DNA of 46,692 nt from 4572-123 sp002084545 (GTDB lineage: Bacteria; Desulfobacterota; Desulfobacteria; Desulfobacterales; 4572-123). Below the pieces are notes generated by a model. It saw only the letters and a program-made list of their open reading frames with translations. It made no database searches and had not been told where the DNA came from. The translations under genes were made by a program, and so were the position numbers. Of the stretch, positions 32,302 to 39,979 are shown piece by piece. Location of the stretch: contig JAOZSJ010000016.1 in NCBI GenBank assembly GCA_029939715.1, forward strand, positions 1 to 46,692. The letters run 5' to 3'. How positions within the stretch are numbered: position 1 is the first letter of the stretch; each line of letters starts with the position of its first letter.

Positions 32302-33237
32302 TCAGTTCTCCCGGGTAAGCTGTCTAAAAATGGTTTCCAGGGTCTGGGTCTCCTGGTAAAATTCAATCAACACCCAGTCGGTCTGCCGGATTCGGCGATA
32401 AATATCTCCGCGGATATCTGTGTCGCCGTCACTGGTCAAAGACGCGCAGACTCCCGAATCGGTCTCTTCGACACGGGTCAGACGTCCAATTCCCCGGACC
32501 TGCGCCAAAACCTGTCTCAGTGCCGGCCCGTCTGCATTTTCCAAGGTCAGGTGGATCACCCGGTCCCGGCCCGCAGACGCCTTCAGGGCAGCCATACGAT
32601 CGTCGGCAACCACGCGGCCCTTGTTGATGATCACCACCCGGTCGCAGGTAGCCTCGGCCTCGCTGAGAATGTGGGTGGAAAAAATAATGGTTTTTTCTTT
32701 TCCGATCCGGCGGATAATATCCCGAATCTCCACGATCTGATTTGGATCCAGACCCGATGTGGGTTCATCCAGCACCAGAATCTCCGGATCACTCATCATG
32801 GCATGGGCCAGGCCCACCCTCTGCCGGTATCCCTTGCTCAATGTACCGATGGGCCTGTGCATAACGGAGGTCAGTCCGCAAAGGTCCGCAAGTGCCTTGA
32901 TGCGCGGGTTCCGCTGCCGGGAATCCAGCTTGCGTATACCCGCCACATACGTCAGGTAATCAAACACCAGCATATCGGGATACAGGGGTGCGGATTCGGG
33001 CAGATACCCCATCATCTGCTTAACGGGCAGCGGATCATCGGCCACGGTATACTCCCCGACACGGATACGGCCGTCGGTGGGCGTCAAAAAACCGGTGAGC
33101 ATTCTAAGGGTCGTGGTTTTACCGGCTCCGTTGGGTCCCAGCAGGCCCAGAATCTCACCTTTGCGCACATCAAAAGTAATGTGGTCCACCGCGCAGAATT
33201 TGTGGTAATTTTTAGTCAGATTTTCAATATGGATCAT
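32302..33237 (-). CDS. ABC transporter ATP-binding protein (GldA-like)
   Basis: This 311-residue ATPase has Walker A GPNGAGKTT (about 36-44), a Q-loop region GYLPESAPLYPDM, the signature LSKGYRQRVGLAHA, and Walker B ILVLDEPTSGLDPNQ. The switch His is in IIFSTHILSEAEATCD. The C-terminal extension after about 215 is the DUF4162-type tail seen in ABC-2 ATPases. It leads the leftward GldA-GldF-GldG-DUF4340 operon. AAGGAG lies 8 bases before its ATG. It powers the permease encoded one base downstream; the substrate is unknown. Confidence 0.93.
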   Translation of the reverse strand: MIHIENLTKNYHKFCAVDHITFDVRKGEILGLLGPNGAGKTTTLRMLTGFLTPTDGRIRVGEYTVADDPLPVKQMMGYLPESAPLYPDMLVFDYLTYVAGIRKLDSRQRNPRIKALADLCGLTSVMHRPIGTLSKGYRQRVGLAHAMMSDPEILVLDEPTSGLDPNQIVEIRDIIRRIGKEKTIIFSTHILSEAEATCDRVVIINKGRVVADDRMAALKASAGRDRVIHLTLENADGPALRQVLAQVRGIGRLTRVEETDSGVCASLTSDGDTDIRGDIYRRIRQTDWVLIEFYQETQTLETIFRQLTREN

Positions 33238-33325
33238 AACATTCTCCTTGGTTGATTCACAAATCCCTGTTCAATCGTATGGATGATTTCGTAAAAAATA
33301 TTTTTGCCCGGCTGAACAAAGTATT

Positions 33326-33355
33326 CTTATACCGGGATAAATGATTTTTTTACAA
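33326..33355 (-). promoter_or_regulatory. Promoter of the GldA-GldF-GldG-DUF4340 operon
   Basis: On the minus strand TTGTAA (33355-33350) and TATAAG (33331-33326) are separated by 18 bases, about 90 bp before the ATPase start. The match is fair, and no other candidate is better in this spacer. Confidence 0.45.
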
Positions 33356-33429
33356 CGCCATCACATCGGTACTGGGATTGATTCCCTTCTGGGGAGGTAC
33401 AGCGACTTCGGTATTCACAAGATATGAAT

Positions 33430-33463
33430 GCCCCCTTATTACGCCTCAAGGGGGCAATTTTAT
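33430..33463 (+). terminator. GC-rich hairpin, terminator-like
   Basis: The arms GCCCCCTT (33430-33437) and AAGGGGGC (33448-33455) form a perfect 8-bp stem with a 10-base loop, followed by AATTTTAT. The stem is strong but the T-run is short. No plus-strand gene precedes it, so it could end a small RNA or be left over from deleted DNA. Confidence 0.45.
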
Positions 33464-33739
33464 GAAACGGGCGCACAGGCCTGGCGGCCCTGCCCTTAAT
33501 CCTTTCTCAAAGAAGATCTTACAGAAATTTTCTTTTAAGTTAATAATATTTAACCTCCCACTTAAAAGATGCCATCATAATGCAATTTCTCCCCTAAAAA
33601 CCTGAAAAATTTTTTTTATACCTCCCCAATACTTCCGTCAACATTTTTTTTTAAAAATACCACCGGCACACCCGGTACGAATAAGCAATAGGGTCACGCT
33701 TCATTTGCCGACGGTTTTTAGCACAATATTCAGTATAAC

Positions 33740-33795
33740 AATATCTTGGGACACTATTGTACCAGCGTATTTCACCGTATTTCACCGTGTTTCAT
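33740..33795 (-). pseudogene. MazF/PemK-type toxin, decayed 5' end
   Basis: The frame opens with ATG at 33795-33793, overlapping the antitoxin stop as ATGA, and reads MKHGEIR followed by TGA. Removing one copy of a 10-bp tandem duplication (33766-33785) restores MKHGEIRWY, the standard opening of MazF/PemK toxins. Beyond this no clear MazF sequence remains, so the gene is both frameshifted and truncated. The left boundary given is approximate. Confidence 0.55.
33766..33795. repeat. Tandem repeat of a 10-bp unit, three copies
   Basis: CGTATTTCAC occurs twice in a row (33766-33775, 33776-33785), followed by the variant CGTGTTTCAT (33786-33795). The extra 10 bp shifts the reading frame of the toxin relic on the minus strand, so this duplication is a likely cause of its inactivation. 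Confidence 0.85.
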
Positions 33796-33941
33796 TCGTC
33801 ACCCCAATCGTGCTCTGTTTCCCAAACCGAAAACTCGTCGGCAGTAACTGGGTGTCGTACATACCCTTGACGGTGCTTGCGCTCCAATTGCTCAAGAGTG
33901 CAGCGGGAAAGCGCCTCACGAAGTGCCTTTCGTGTAAAAGC
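33792..33941 (-). pseudogene. Antitoxin partner of the MazF-like relic, N-terminus lost
   Basis: The minus strand reads AFTRKALREALSRCTLEQLE, then RKHRQGYVRHPV, then ADEFSVWETEHDWGDE and TGA at 33794-33792. This is a typical C-terminal half of the small ribbon-helix-helix antitoxins paired with MazF/PemK toxins. The frame is closed upstream by a TGA at 33959-33957, so the N-terminal DNA-binding part is missing or out of frame. The 3' end overlaps the toxin relic start by ATGA, the normal coupling of such pairs. Confidence 0.6.
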
Positions 33942-34062
33942 AAAAACACAGGAATATCAAGTATATTCTTAAGTTTTTGCAACGCAGTCGGGCAGGATGC
34001 ATCGACGCTTAAAATGTAAAGTTATATTTACGCGAGCCCTTAAATATTATACAAAGAGTTTG

Positions 34063-34719
34063 ATGATTAAAGATCCATACAGAAATACAACCAAACGCTA
34101 TGACCGTTATATCGAACCATTGCTTGCAGACCTGAGGCAGACAGGAATATGGCTGCATCGGCCCCGAAAAGGAATGCAGGTGCTGGATGTCGGATGCGGC
34201 ACCGGAACAACGCTGCAATTTTACATTAACGCGGGCTGCCGGGTCTCGGGCATCGATTTTTCGCCGGCCATGGCCGCTGCAGCCCGAAAAAAACTCGGTC
34301 ATCAGGCGTGTATCTGCCAGGGCGACGGCGCCAGGATGCCCTATCTTGACAAAAGCTTTGATCTTGTCAGCTGCTGGATGACCCTGCACGAGATGCCCCA
34401 TTCCGTTCGGGTCGGCGTGCTCGGCGAGATGGCTCGCGTGACAAAAACAAACGGCCGGATTTTAATAGTGGATTACAAGGCAAAACCGCCTCGCAGCATA
34501 TCCGGATGGCTGTTCAAAATGCCGATCCTGTTTTTCGAAATCGCTGCCGGAAGAGACCATTTTCGACACTACCGCGATTTTCTGTCCCGTAGCGGTCTGC
34601 AACCGCTTGTTTCCCGGACGAAGCTCACAATTGAACGGGAAAAAACAGCCGTTGGCGGAAACATCATGCTTACTCTGCTGCACCCTGCAAACGCTTACAG
34701 CTCAGCAGATAACATATAA
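34063..34719 (+). CDS. Class I SAM-dependent methyltransferase
   Basis: This protein of 218 residues has the Rossmann-type methyltransferase motifs. Motif I is MQVLDVGCGTGTTLQF (about residues 38-53), the acidic end of strand 2 is in CRVSGIDFSPAMAAAA, and motif II/III is in ICQGDGARMPYLDKSFDLVSC followed by GEMARVTKTNGRILIVDY. It belongs to the broad Methyltransf_11/UbiE-like group; the substrate cannot be read from sequence. I use the ATG at 34063, preceded by AAAGAG. Upstream in-frame codons run into the antisense toxin-antitoxin relic and are unlikely to be coding. A weak hairpin (ACCGC/GCGGT at about 34740) follows the gene. Confidence 0.85.
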   Translation: MIKDPYRNTTKRYDRYIEPLLADLRQTGIWLHRPRKGMQVLDVGCGTGTTLQFYINAGCRVSGIDFSPAMAAAARKKLGHQACICQGDGARMPYLDKSFDLVSCWMTLHEMPHSVRVGVLGEMARVTKTNGRILIVDYKAKPPRSISGWLFKMPILFFEIAAGRDHFRHYRDFLSRSGLQPLVSRTKLTIEREKTAVGGNIMLTLLHPANAYSSADNI

Positions 34720-34842
34720 TTGACATTTGATATGGCAATACCGCCCGTGAGCGGTTACAAAACGTAAATAAAAGAGCTTTCACTGCTCGATCAGGGCAAT
34801 GAGGGCCGGGAACAGTCTGAAAACAAAGAGATCCCAAAGCCT

Positions 34843-35160
34843 ATGATTGGAACGATTATTCACAACTGTCTTCATTTTGCCGTGCCCGGCGCAGCGGCCC
34901 GTGCACTATTTGCCGAATCCTGGAAAAAAGCATGGCTGATCATGGTTCTGACCATGGCGGTGGACCTGGATCATCTTCTGGCCACACCGGTCTACGATCC
35001 CTGCCGCTGCAGTATCGGGTTTCACCCTCTCCATTCATGGCCGGCGATTATAGTCTATCTGTCCATGGTCGCAATTCCCAGACTGCGGCCGGTCGCCTGC
35101 GGCCTGCTCATCCATATGGCCCTTGACGGCATTGAATGTCTCCGCATCGCAATGATGTAA
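34843..35160 (+). CDS. DUF6122 family small membrane protein
   Basis: This 105-residue protein has three or four hydrophobic segments. It carries the conserved pattern WKKAWLIMVLTMAVDLDHLL, then ATPVYDPCRCSIGFHPLHSW, with a His in LLIHMALDGIECL near the end. The DLDHLL and HPLH histidine/aspartate motifs resemble those of the metal-dependent YdjM-like (DUF457) membrane hydrolases, so a bound metal is possible. This matches DUF6122 as I remember it. It stands between the methyltransferase and a ClpB relic, with no clear operon. Confidence 0.7.
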   Translation: MIGTIIHNCLHFAVPGAAARALFAESWKKAWLIMVLTMAVDLDHLLATPVYDPCRCSIGFHPLHSWPAIIVYLSMVAIPRLRPVACGLLIHMALDGIECLRIAMM

Positions 35161-35535
35161 ATCAATCAAAAAACGTTTAACATGAACGGGTTAACGCCTA
35201 CTTTAATCGGCAAATTCGATCCGGTTATCGGGCGCGATGAAGAGATCCGCAGGATTGTTCAGGTACTCTCCCGCCGCACCAAGAACAAGCCGGTCCTTAT
35301 CGGCGAGCCCGGGGATGGGTAAAACCGCCATCGTGGAGGGCCTGGCGGGAAGAGATGCTGACAATGACGGCCGCATGACGGACGGCCAGGGCCGAGGTTG
35401 AAAGGGATAAAATCCGCTTTGTTGTATAATCACAAGCATCCTTCAAACCTGCCTGACCGTCACCCTGCTTGACTTGTATCATTTTGAATGGTAATTTCCA
35501 AGAACATCAGATTCAAGCTAAACAGGACCGGAAAA
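35161..35535. other. 375-bp interval with a ClpB gene fragment
   Basis: The first half holds a frameshifted piece of clpB (listed separately). The second half (about 35360-35535) shows no recognisable gene, though a stretch at about 35387-35428 reads RAEVERDKIRFVV in one frame. It also carries the leader and the AGGACCGG ribosome-binding site of the next gene. Confidence 0.5.
35182..35355 (+). pseudogene. clpB: ClpB chaperone fragment (start of nucleotide-binding domain 1), frameshifted
   Basis: From ATG 35182 the frame reads KFDPVIGRDEEIRRIVQVL, then SRRTKNKPVLIGEPG, and stops at TAA 35320-35322. This is the unmistakable ClpA/ClpB sequence just before Walker A. Shifting one frame in the GGGG run at 35311-35314 restores GKTAIVEGLAGR, the Walker A and following helix, up to about 35355. 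Similarity then ends. About 55 of roughly 860 residues remain, so it is a dead fragment copied or left behind by rearrangement. Confidence 0.85.
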
Positions 35536-37311
35536 ATGAATCAAATCCCGGGAAAAAAAACAAATGGCAAAACATTGCCCCCAAAGGCCCTGCCCCGGCG
35601 TTACGAAATTAATGATACCGTCGACGGAAAAGTCCTCACCTGTATAGAAGCGCCGAATATTCTGGTGCGAATTGAGTCCGGATTAACGATATCGTCATCG
35701 GCTGCCCACAAATCGTCCCCGGGAACCATCTATCTTGATGGTGCCGCCCAGTGCGAACCATTCATGGATCATGAAAAACAGATATACAACTTTGACCATC
35801 ATGAAGGGTGCGTGCGGTCATTCACGCTTTCCACATGCGAGCAGATTCTGGTAATGATTTTAAAAGGTCTGGATTTGCGGGACCGAAAGTGGAATGTTTT
35901 TGCAAACGATCCTGATCTGGACACAATTTTTGCCATCTGGCTGCTTTTCAACCATATCCGGTTGAACCGGAAAGACCAGGCAACCCGGCGTTTTTTGTTT
36001 GCACTGATCCGGATGGAGGGAATAATTGATTCTCACGGACTGGAATTTCTGGAGATAAGCGGATTTCCACAAAACCTTCTGGAAAAAACTAAACATGTAA
36101 TTGACCACCTGCGCACGGAAGAGGTCGCACTGAAGACAGATGATAAGTGGGACAAAACAAATTTTATGGAATATGCTGCAGCCCTGTTGCATAAAATCGA
36201 TAAAATAATTTACAAAACCGATGATTTTACGGATTTCAAGGGGATAAAAGAACTCGCCCGCATAAACATTGCAAACAGCCGGATCGCGGTTGTGGTTCAG
36301 AGCGATATGGGAATCTACGAAATAGAACCGTATCTCAATCAACTATACGGCACCCGGCTTGGGCTGGTAATTCTAAAAAAAGAATCCAATGCGTACACCC
36401 TGCGCCTGATGGATCCATTTATGTCGGGAGATTTGACCAGGGTGTACCAGAGACTGAATTTCATAGACCCTTCCGTGAGATCCAGGACAGACAACAACAG
36501 ATGGGGCGGATCGGCTGATATTGGAGGCTCTCCCCGGGGAGTCGATACAAAACTGACTCCCCGGGAAATAGCACAGGCCTGTTTTGACGCTTTCCAGAAA
36601 CCTACTCTGGCCGGTCACGGCCGGCAGTTGTTTTTTGCCGCGGCAGTCATCGGCGTAATTATTGCCATGGCTGAAGCATGCAGATTACACCTGTTCTCCG
36701 ACTTTCTGTTTGACCGGACGGAACTGAATGCTCTTTTTTTAAAAACCGACTTTGGTTTTTTTATTGCCTTATTAGTTTTTTCCGCGTTTTGCGTGACCAT
36801 CTTTCCCCGCGGCAGATTCTGGCGATACGGCATCAATTTTCCCACCGGTAAAGACTGGTGGATGATTCTGCCGGTAATGATGCTTGCCGCATACGCAGGC
36901 GGCATTTATGTACCAGAGAGGCCCGCCGGCATTATTAACGGATACGAAACCGTGATATACTTTTTTATTGCAATCCCCCTCTCCTCGGAGTTGCTTTTCC
37001 GCAGCCTGGGACACGGTATCCTGACCTATCGTTCGGAGGTTCAAAACGCTGAAAGCCCCTGGTTTTTTTCCTATGCAAACGGCGCATCCGCAGTTCTGTA
37101 TGCGGCGTTTATCGCTTATCTGAATGTTTCAGCAATGACATTCCAAGAGCCTTTCCCGGTACTGCCGGTCATGCAGACCTTGTTTGCAGCTTTCGCCTTC
37201 GGCCTTGCCGGCGGATTTGTCAGAGAAAGATCCCAGAGTATCATCCCCGTATTTCTTTTCCACACAATCGCAATGATCAGCACCATGGCCGCAATACATC
37301 TTACAGGTTAG
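35536..37311 (+). CDS. DHH-phosphoesterase-like domain fused to a CPBP-type membrane domain
   Basis: This protein of 591 residues has two unrelated halves. The N-terminal ~330 residues carry a DHH-like signature (QIYNFDHHEGCVRSF near residue 85) and FANDPDLDTIFAIWLL near 123. Both have the Asp/His metal-ligand pattern of DHH phosphoesterases (RecJ, nanoRNase and cyclic-dinucleotide phosphodiesterase superfamily). The C-terminal ~230 residues have about six membrane helices and look like the CPBP (Abi/Rce1) intramembrane protease family. The motif-1 region is IPLSSELLFRSLGHG, and the last helix carries PVFLFHTIAMIS. Several catalytic positions differ from the family: SE instead of EE, and no clear FxxxH. 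Protease activity is therefore doubtful. The ATG at 35536 has AGGACCGG upstream; a frame from 35488 has none. Confidence 0.75.
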   Translation: MNQIPGKKTNGKTLPPKALPRRYEINDTVDGKVLTCIEAPNILVRIESGLTISSSAAHKSSPGTIYLDGAAQCEPFMDHEKQIYNFDHHEGCVRSFTLSTCEQILVMILKGLDLRDRKWNVFANDPDLDTIFAIWLLFNHIRLNRKDQATRRFLFALIRMEGIIDSHGLEFLEISGFPQNLLEKTKHVIDHLRTEEVALKTDDKWDKTNFMEYAAALLHKIDKIIYKTDDFTDFKGIKELARINIANSRIAVVVQSDMGIYEIEPYLNQLYGTRLGLVILKKESNAYTLRLMDPFMSGDLTRVYQRLNFIDPSVRSRTDNNRWGGSADIGGSPRGVDTKLTPREIAQACFDAFQKPTLAGHGRQLFFAAAVIGVIIAMAEACRLHLFSDFLFDRTELNALFLKTDFGFFIALLVFSAFCVTIFPRGRFWRYGINFPTGKDWWMILPVMMLAAYAGGIYVPERPAGIINGYETVIYFFIAIPLSSELLFRSLGHGILTYRSEVQNAESPWFFSYANGASAVLYAAFIAYLNVSAMTFQEPFPVLPVMQTLFAAFAFGLAGGFVRERSQSIIPVFLFHTIAMISTMAAIHLTG

Positions 37312-37342
37312 CTGTACAGGTTATTTTACTTGACGACTTAGA

Positions 37343-39520
37343 TCAGCGATTCAGAAAATGGACATATTCAACCATCCTGGAAAGTGCTTTGACGGCACGC
37401 TCCGGAGATGGAAAAAATACACTTTTATAGATACTTTTCTCTATCGTATATACCGTGCGGTCTTCCGCGCCGGTGAGCAGGCTTACCCCCAGGATCGGTT
37501 TTTGGTATTTTTCCATCAGCCGCGCCAGCTGCTCGCTATAGTACTCTTCATATGATGCCATCTGCCGGACCACATCTTCGAGAAATTCGGAGGAAGCGGC
37601 AGGATCGGCCCTGATAATCGAATCCGCCATTTTTTGAACAAATATTTTCCTGCCCAGTATTCCCAGATTGATCACCGCGTCACAGCCATCCCATTTTAAC
37701 AGTTCCTCGATGACAAAAAGCGGCAGTGCTGAATCGTTTTCCCCCACAAGATCAATCGGATTTGCCCGGCTCCAGTATGGAGGCAGTCTTTTATCGATTT
37801 TTTTTATAAGATCATCTGAAAGTCCGGGCACCTCAAGATTGTATTTTGAACACAAATCCGCCGTGATAACTCCCCATCCGCCGCCGAGGGTCATGATGGC
37901 GGTGCGATTGCCCTTTGGAAGCGGAAGAGATGAAAACACCGCGGCAAGGTCCAGCAGATCCATGGTATGTTCCACCTTTACAATCCCCGCCTGCTTGCAT
38001 ACGGCATTAAAAACCTTTGTATCGGATGTCAGGGCACCGGTATGGCTGGAGGCTGCACGATTTCCGGCCCTGCTCTGCCCGCCTTTTAAAAGAACGATGG
38101 GCTTTTTTTTCCCCACCCTGCAGGCTCCTTCAAAAAAGCGGCGCCCGTTTTTAACGCTTTCGATGTAGAGCATGACAGTCCGGGTCAGCTCATCTGCTTC
38201 AAACCCGTCCATATAATCTTCAATGGTAATCATGGCCTCGTTTCCCGAACCGCTGAAGGCCCGGATACCGATACCCTGTGCTTCGGCAAACGCCAGCAAC
38301 TGAACGCCCATATTGCCGGATTGTGCCACGATGGCTGTCGATCCGGGCCTGGGCGACACCGAGGAGCTGATGCAGCAAAGATCAATATGCGGGTTGGTGA
38401 TCCCCATTGTATTGGGTCCCAGAACCAGAATACCGCTCTCTTCGGCCAGGGTTGCAAGCTTTTCTTCATTTTGCTTTCCCGTCTTTCCGGTTTCGCCGAA
38501 TCCGGATGTTATCAGGAGCATATTGCGAATCTTTTTGTCCCTGAATTCAGGAATAAGATCCATCACCTTTGATGCCGGGACAGTCACTACTCCAAGGTCC
38601 ACATTGTCGGGAATCTCGGCAACGGACCTGTAAACCTTTCTGCCGGCAATCATCCCGCCTTTGGGGTTTACCGGAAATATTTTACCCTTGTAACCGTTGC
38701 TGATGGTGTTGGCCATCAGCATATTGCCCCATTTGCCTACCTGGGCGGAAGCCCCGACAAACGCAATGGATTCAGGGTAAAACAACGATCCTATACGCCT
38801 CGGATCGACCCGAGGCTTAAATTTGGTTTTTTTGTCCTTTTTTCCCAGTATAACCAATGCATCGGCAGCACAAACCGAGCCGTCTTCAGCCGCCATCAGG
38901 GGGTTTATATCAACTTCGGTAATTTCAGGAAAATCAATCCCGATTTCAGACAGTCCCATAAGGGCCCGGATCAGCTTGTCCCTGTCGACTGATTCTTCAC
39001 CTCGAAATTTTCCCAAAAGCTTTTGCGCCCTTATTTCACCGAGCATTTCATTGGCGTCTTTTTCCGTTAACGGGGCAAGTCGGAAAGAAACATCGGAAAG
39101 TGCTTCCGTCAATATGCCGCCGATACCGAACATGATCACAGGACCGAACTGCGGATCCTGAAACAATCCTGCCACAAACTCCCTGTTCCCCTGTACTCTG
39201 GGCTGAACCAGTATACCTTCCAGTTTATCGGCAGCCCGCTTTTCAATGGAGGAAACAGCGATTTTCACGGCATCCGCATCTGCAATATTCAAATGAACCA
39301 GACCTTGCTCGGTTTTGTGCAAAAGCGTGGACCCGAGTCCCTTGAGCACCACCGGAAACCCAATCTCTTCAGCATGCCGGACGGCCTCTCCTGCATTTTG
39401 CGCCACGGTTTCCCGGATGACCGGAACACCATATTCATGCAGCAGCTCTTTTGATTCTTTTTCCGTTAAGGCCGATTTTCCTTCCCTCATTGCATTTTTT
39501 AAAAACTTTTGAATATCCAC
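37343..39520 (-). CDS. Acyl-CoA synthetase (ADP/NDP-forming), fused beta-alpha form
   Basis: This 725-residue enzyme catalyses acyl-CoA + ADP + Pi to acid + CoA + ATP, or the reverse. An ATP-grasp domain (residues ~10-230: KESKELLHEYGVPVIRETVAQN, EIGFPVVLKGLGSTLLHKTE, EVDINPLMA) precedes the CoA-binding and ligase domains. The latter show SIAFVGASAQVGKWGN, AIVAQSGNMGVQLLAFAEA and the phosphohistidine region NRAASSHTGALTSD. ATP-grasp first is one of the known arrangements of this family. In fermenting or acid-oxidising anaerobes such enzymes harvest ATP from acyl-CoA; the acid used here is not readable. It is monocistronic, convergent with the DHH-CPBP gene at 31 bp. Confidence 0.9.
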   Translation of the reverse strand: MDIQKFLKNAMREGKSALTEKESKELLHEYGVPVIRETVAQNAGEAVRHAEEIGFPVVLKGLGSTLLHKTEQGLVHLNIADADAVKIAVSSIEKRAADKLEGILVQPRVQGNREFVAGLFQDPQFGPVIMFGIGGILTEALSDVSFRLAPLTEKDANEMLGEIRAQKLLGKFRGEESVDRDKLIRALMGLSEIGIDFPEITEVDINPLMAAEDGSVCAADALVILGKKDKKTKFKPRVDPRRIGSLFYPESIAFVGASAQVGKWGNMLMANTISNGYKGKIFPVNPKGGMIAGRKVYRSVAEIPDNVDLGVVTVPASKVMDLIPEFRDKKIRNMLLITSGFGETGKTGKQNEEKLATLAEESGILVLGPNTMGITNPHIDLCCISSSVSPRPGSTAIVAQSGNMGVQLLAFAEAQGIGIRAFSGSGNEAMITIEDYMDGFEADELTRTVMLYIESVKNGRRFFEGACRVGKKKPIVLLKGGQSRAGNRAASSHTGALTSDTKVFNAVCKQAGIVKVEHTMDLLDLAAVFSSLPLPKGNRTAIMTLGGGWGVITADLCSKYNLEVPGLSDDLIKKIDKRLPPYWSRANPIDLVGENDSALPLFVIEELLKWDGCDAVINLGILGRKIFVQKMADSIIRADPAASSEFLEDVVRQMASYEEYYSEQLARLMEKYQKPILGVSLLTGAEDRTVYTIEKSIYKSVFFPSPERAVKALSRMVEYVHFLNR

Positions 39521-39979
39521 GCAGCGTTCCTCCCGGTGATTATTGAAAAAAATGTAATTATCTGAAACCAGCCATGCAGGTCAAGTTTTAATGATATCAT
39601 GGAAAAATAATGTGTAACGGTGCGGGGGCTTATGCAGCGACATCACCATATCGCCGGACTGCACGTTCAAACTCTTTTTTCTGTTTTTCAGGGACTTCCA
39701 CGGTGAGATGCACCTTTTGCCTGTATTTATTCCAGTACGGAGTTTACTCGGGACAAGCGTCAATTTCAGTATAAATATTTCAATCACAGTAAAATATCAA
39801 CAAATTTCCTGCTTTGCGGTTACGCGGTTCGAATTTTCGTCAGATACCCCTTGAATCGTACCTGTAAGTGTATTAAAGAAAAGATACTGTTTTCTCAAAT
39901 ATCACAATCCGGACAGCCCCGCATTTTCTCCGGTAACGGAACAGACGTTTGCATAACTTTTAAAATGGGTAGGTTAATT
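39521..39979. other. 459-bp intergenic region
   Basis: This spacer separates the divergent acyl-CoA synthetase and MotA-like genes. On the minus strand 39743-39630 is an open stretch that reads like a protein tail (listed separately). The remainder is AT-rich. No strong promoter stands out, although TTGAAT at 39851-39856 with TAAAGA 17 bases on is a weak candidate for the rightward genes. Confidence 0.4.
39630..39743 (-). other. Short protein-like open stretch, possible gene relic
   Basis: Between in-frame stops the minus strand gives 37 residues ending KVHLTVEVPEKQKKEFERAV then RRYGDVAA and TAA. The amphipathic, charged pattern looks like genuine coding sequence, but there is no ATG and no room for one. 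It may be the C-terminus of a lost small protein, or GTG-initiated. I do not recognise a family. Confidence 0.25.

Larger units (their letters stand above)
33238..34062. other. 825-bp region without an intact gene; holds a decayed toxin-antitoxin pair
   Basis: Between the divergent ABC operon and the methyltransferase gene there is no intact gene. From left to right it contains the ABC operon promoter, a GC-rich hairpin at 33430-33455 and an AT-rich stretch. The MazF-like and antitoxin relics on the minus strand lie at about 33740-33959. The methyltransferase leader follows. The short plus-strand frame across 33705-34019 is antisense to the relics and is not supported. Confidence 0.6.

Noticed and set aside
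32275..33255. 326-codon open frame on the plus strand
   Set aside because: It is antisense to the ABC ATPase, which carries every expected ATPase motif.
33705..34019. 104-codon plus-strand frame upstream of the methyltransferase
   Set aside because: It is antisense to the MazEF-like relics and has no protein-like pattern of its own.
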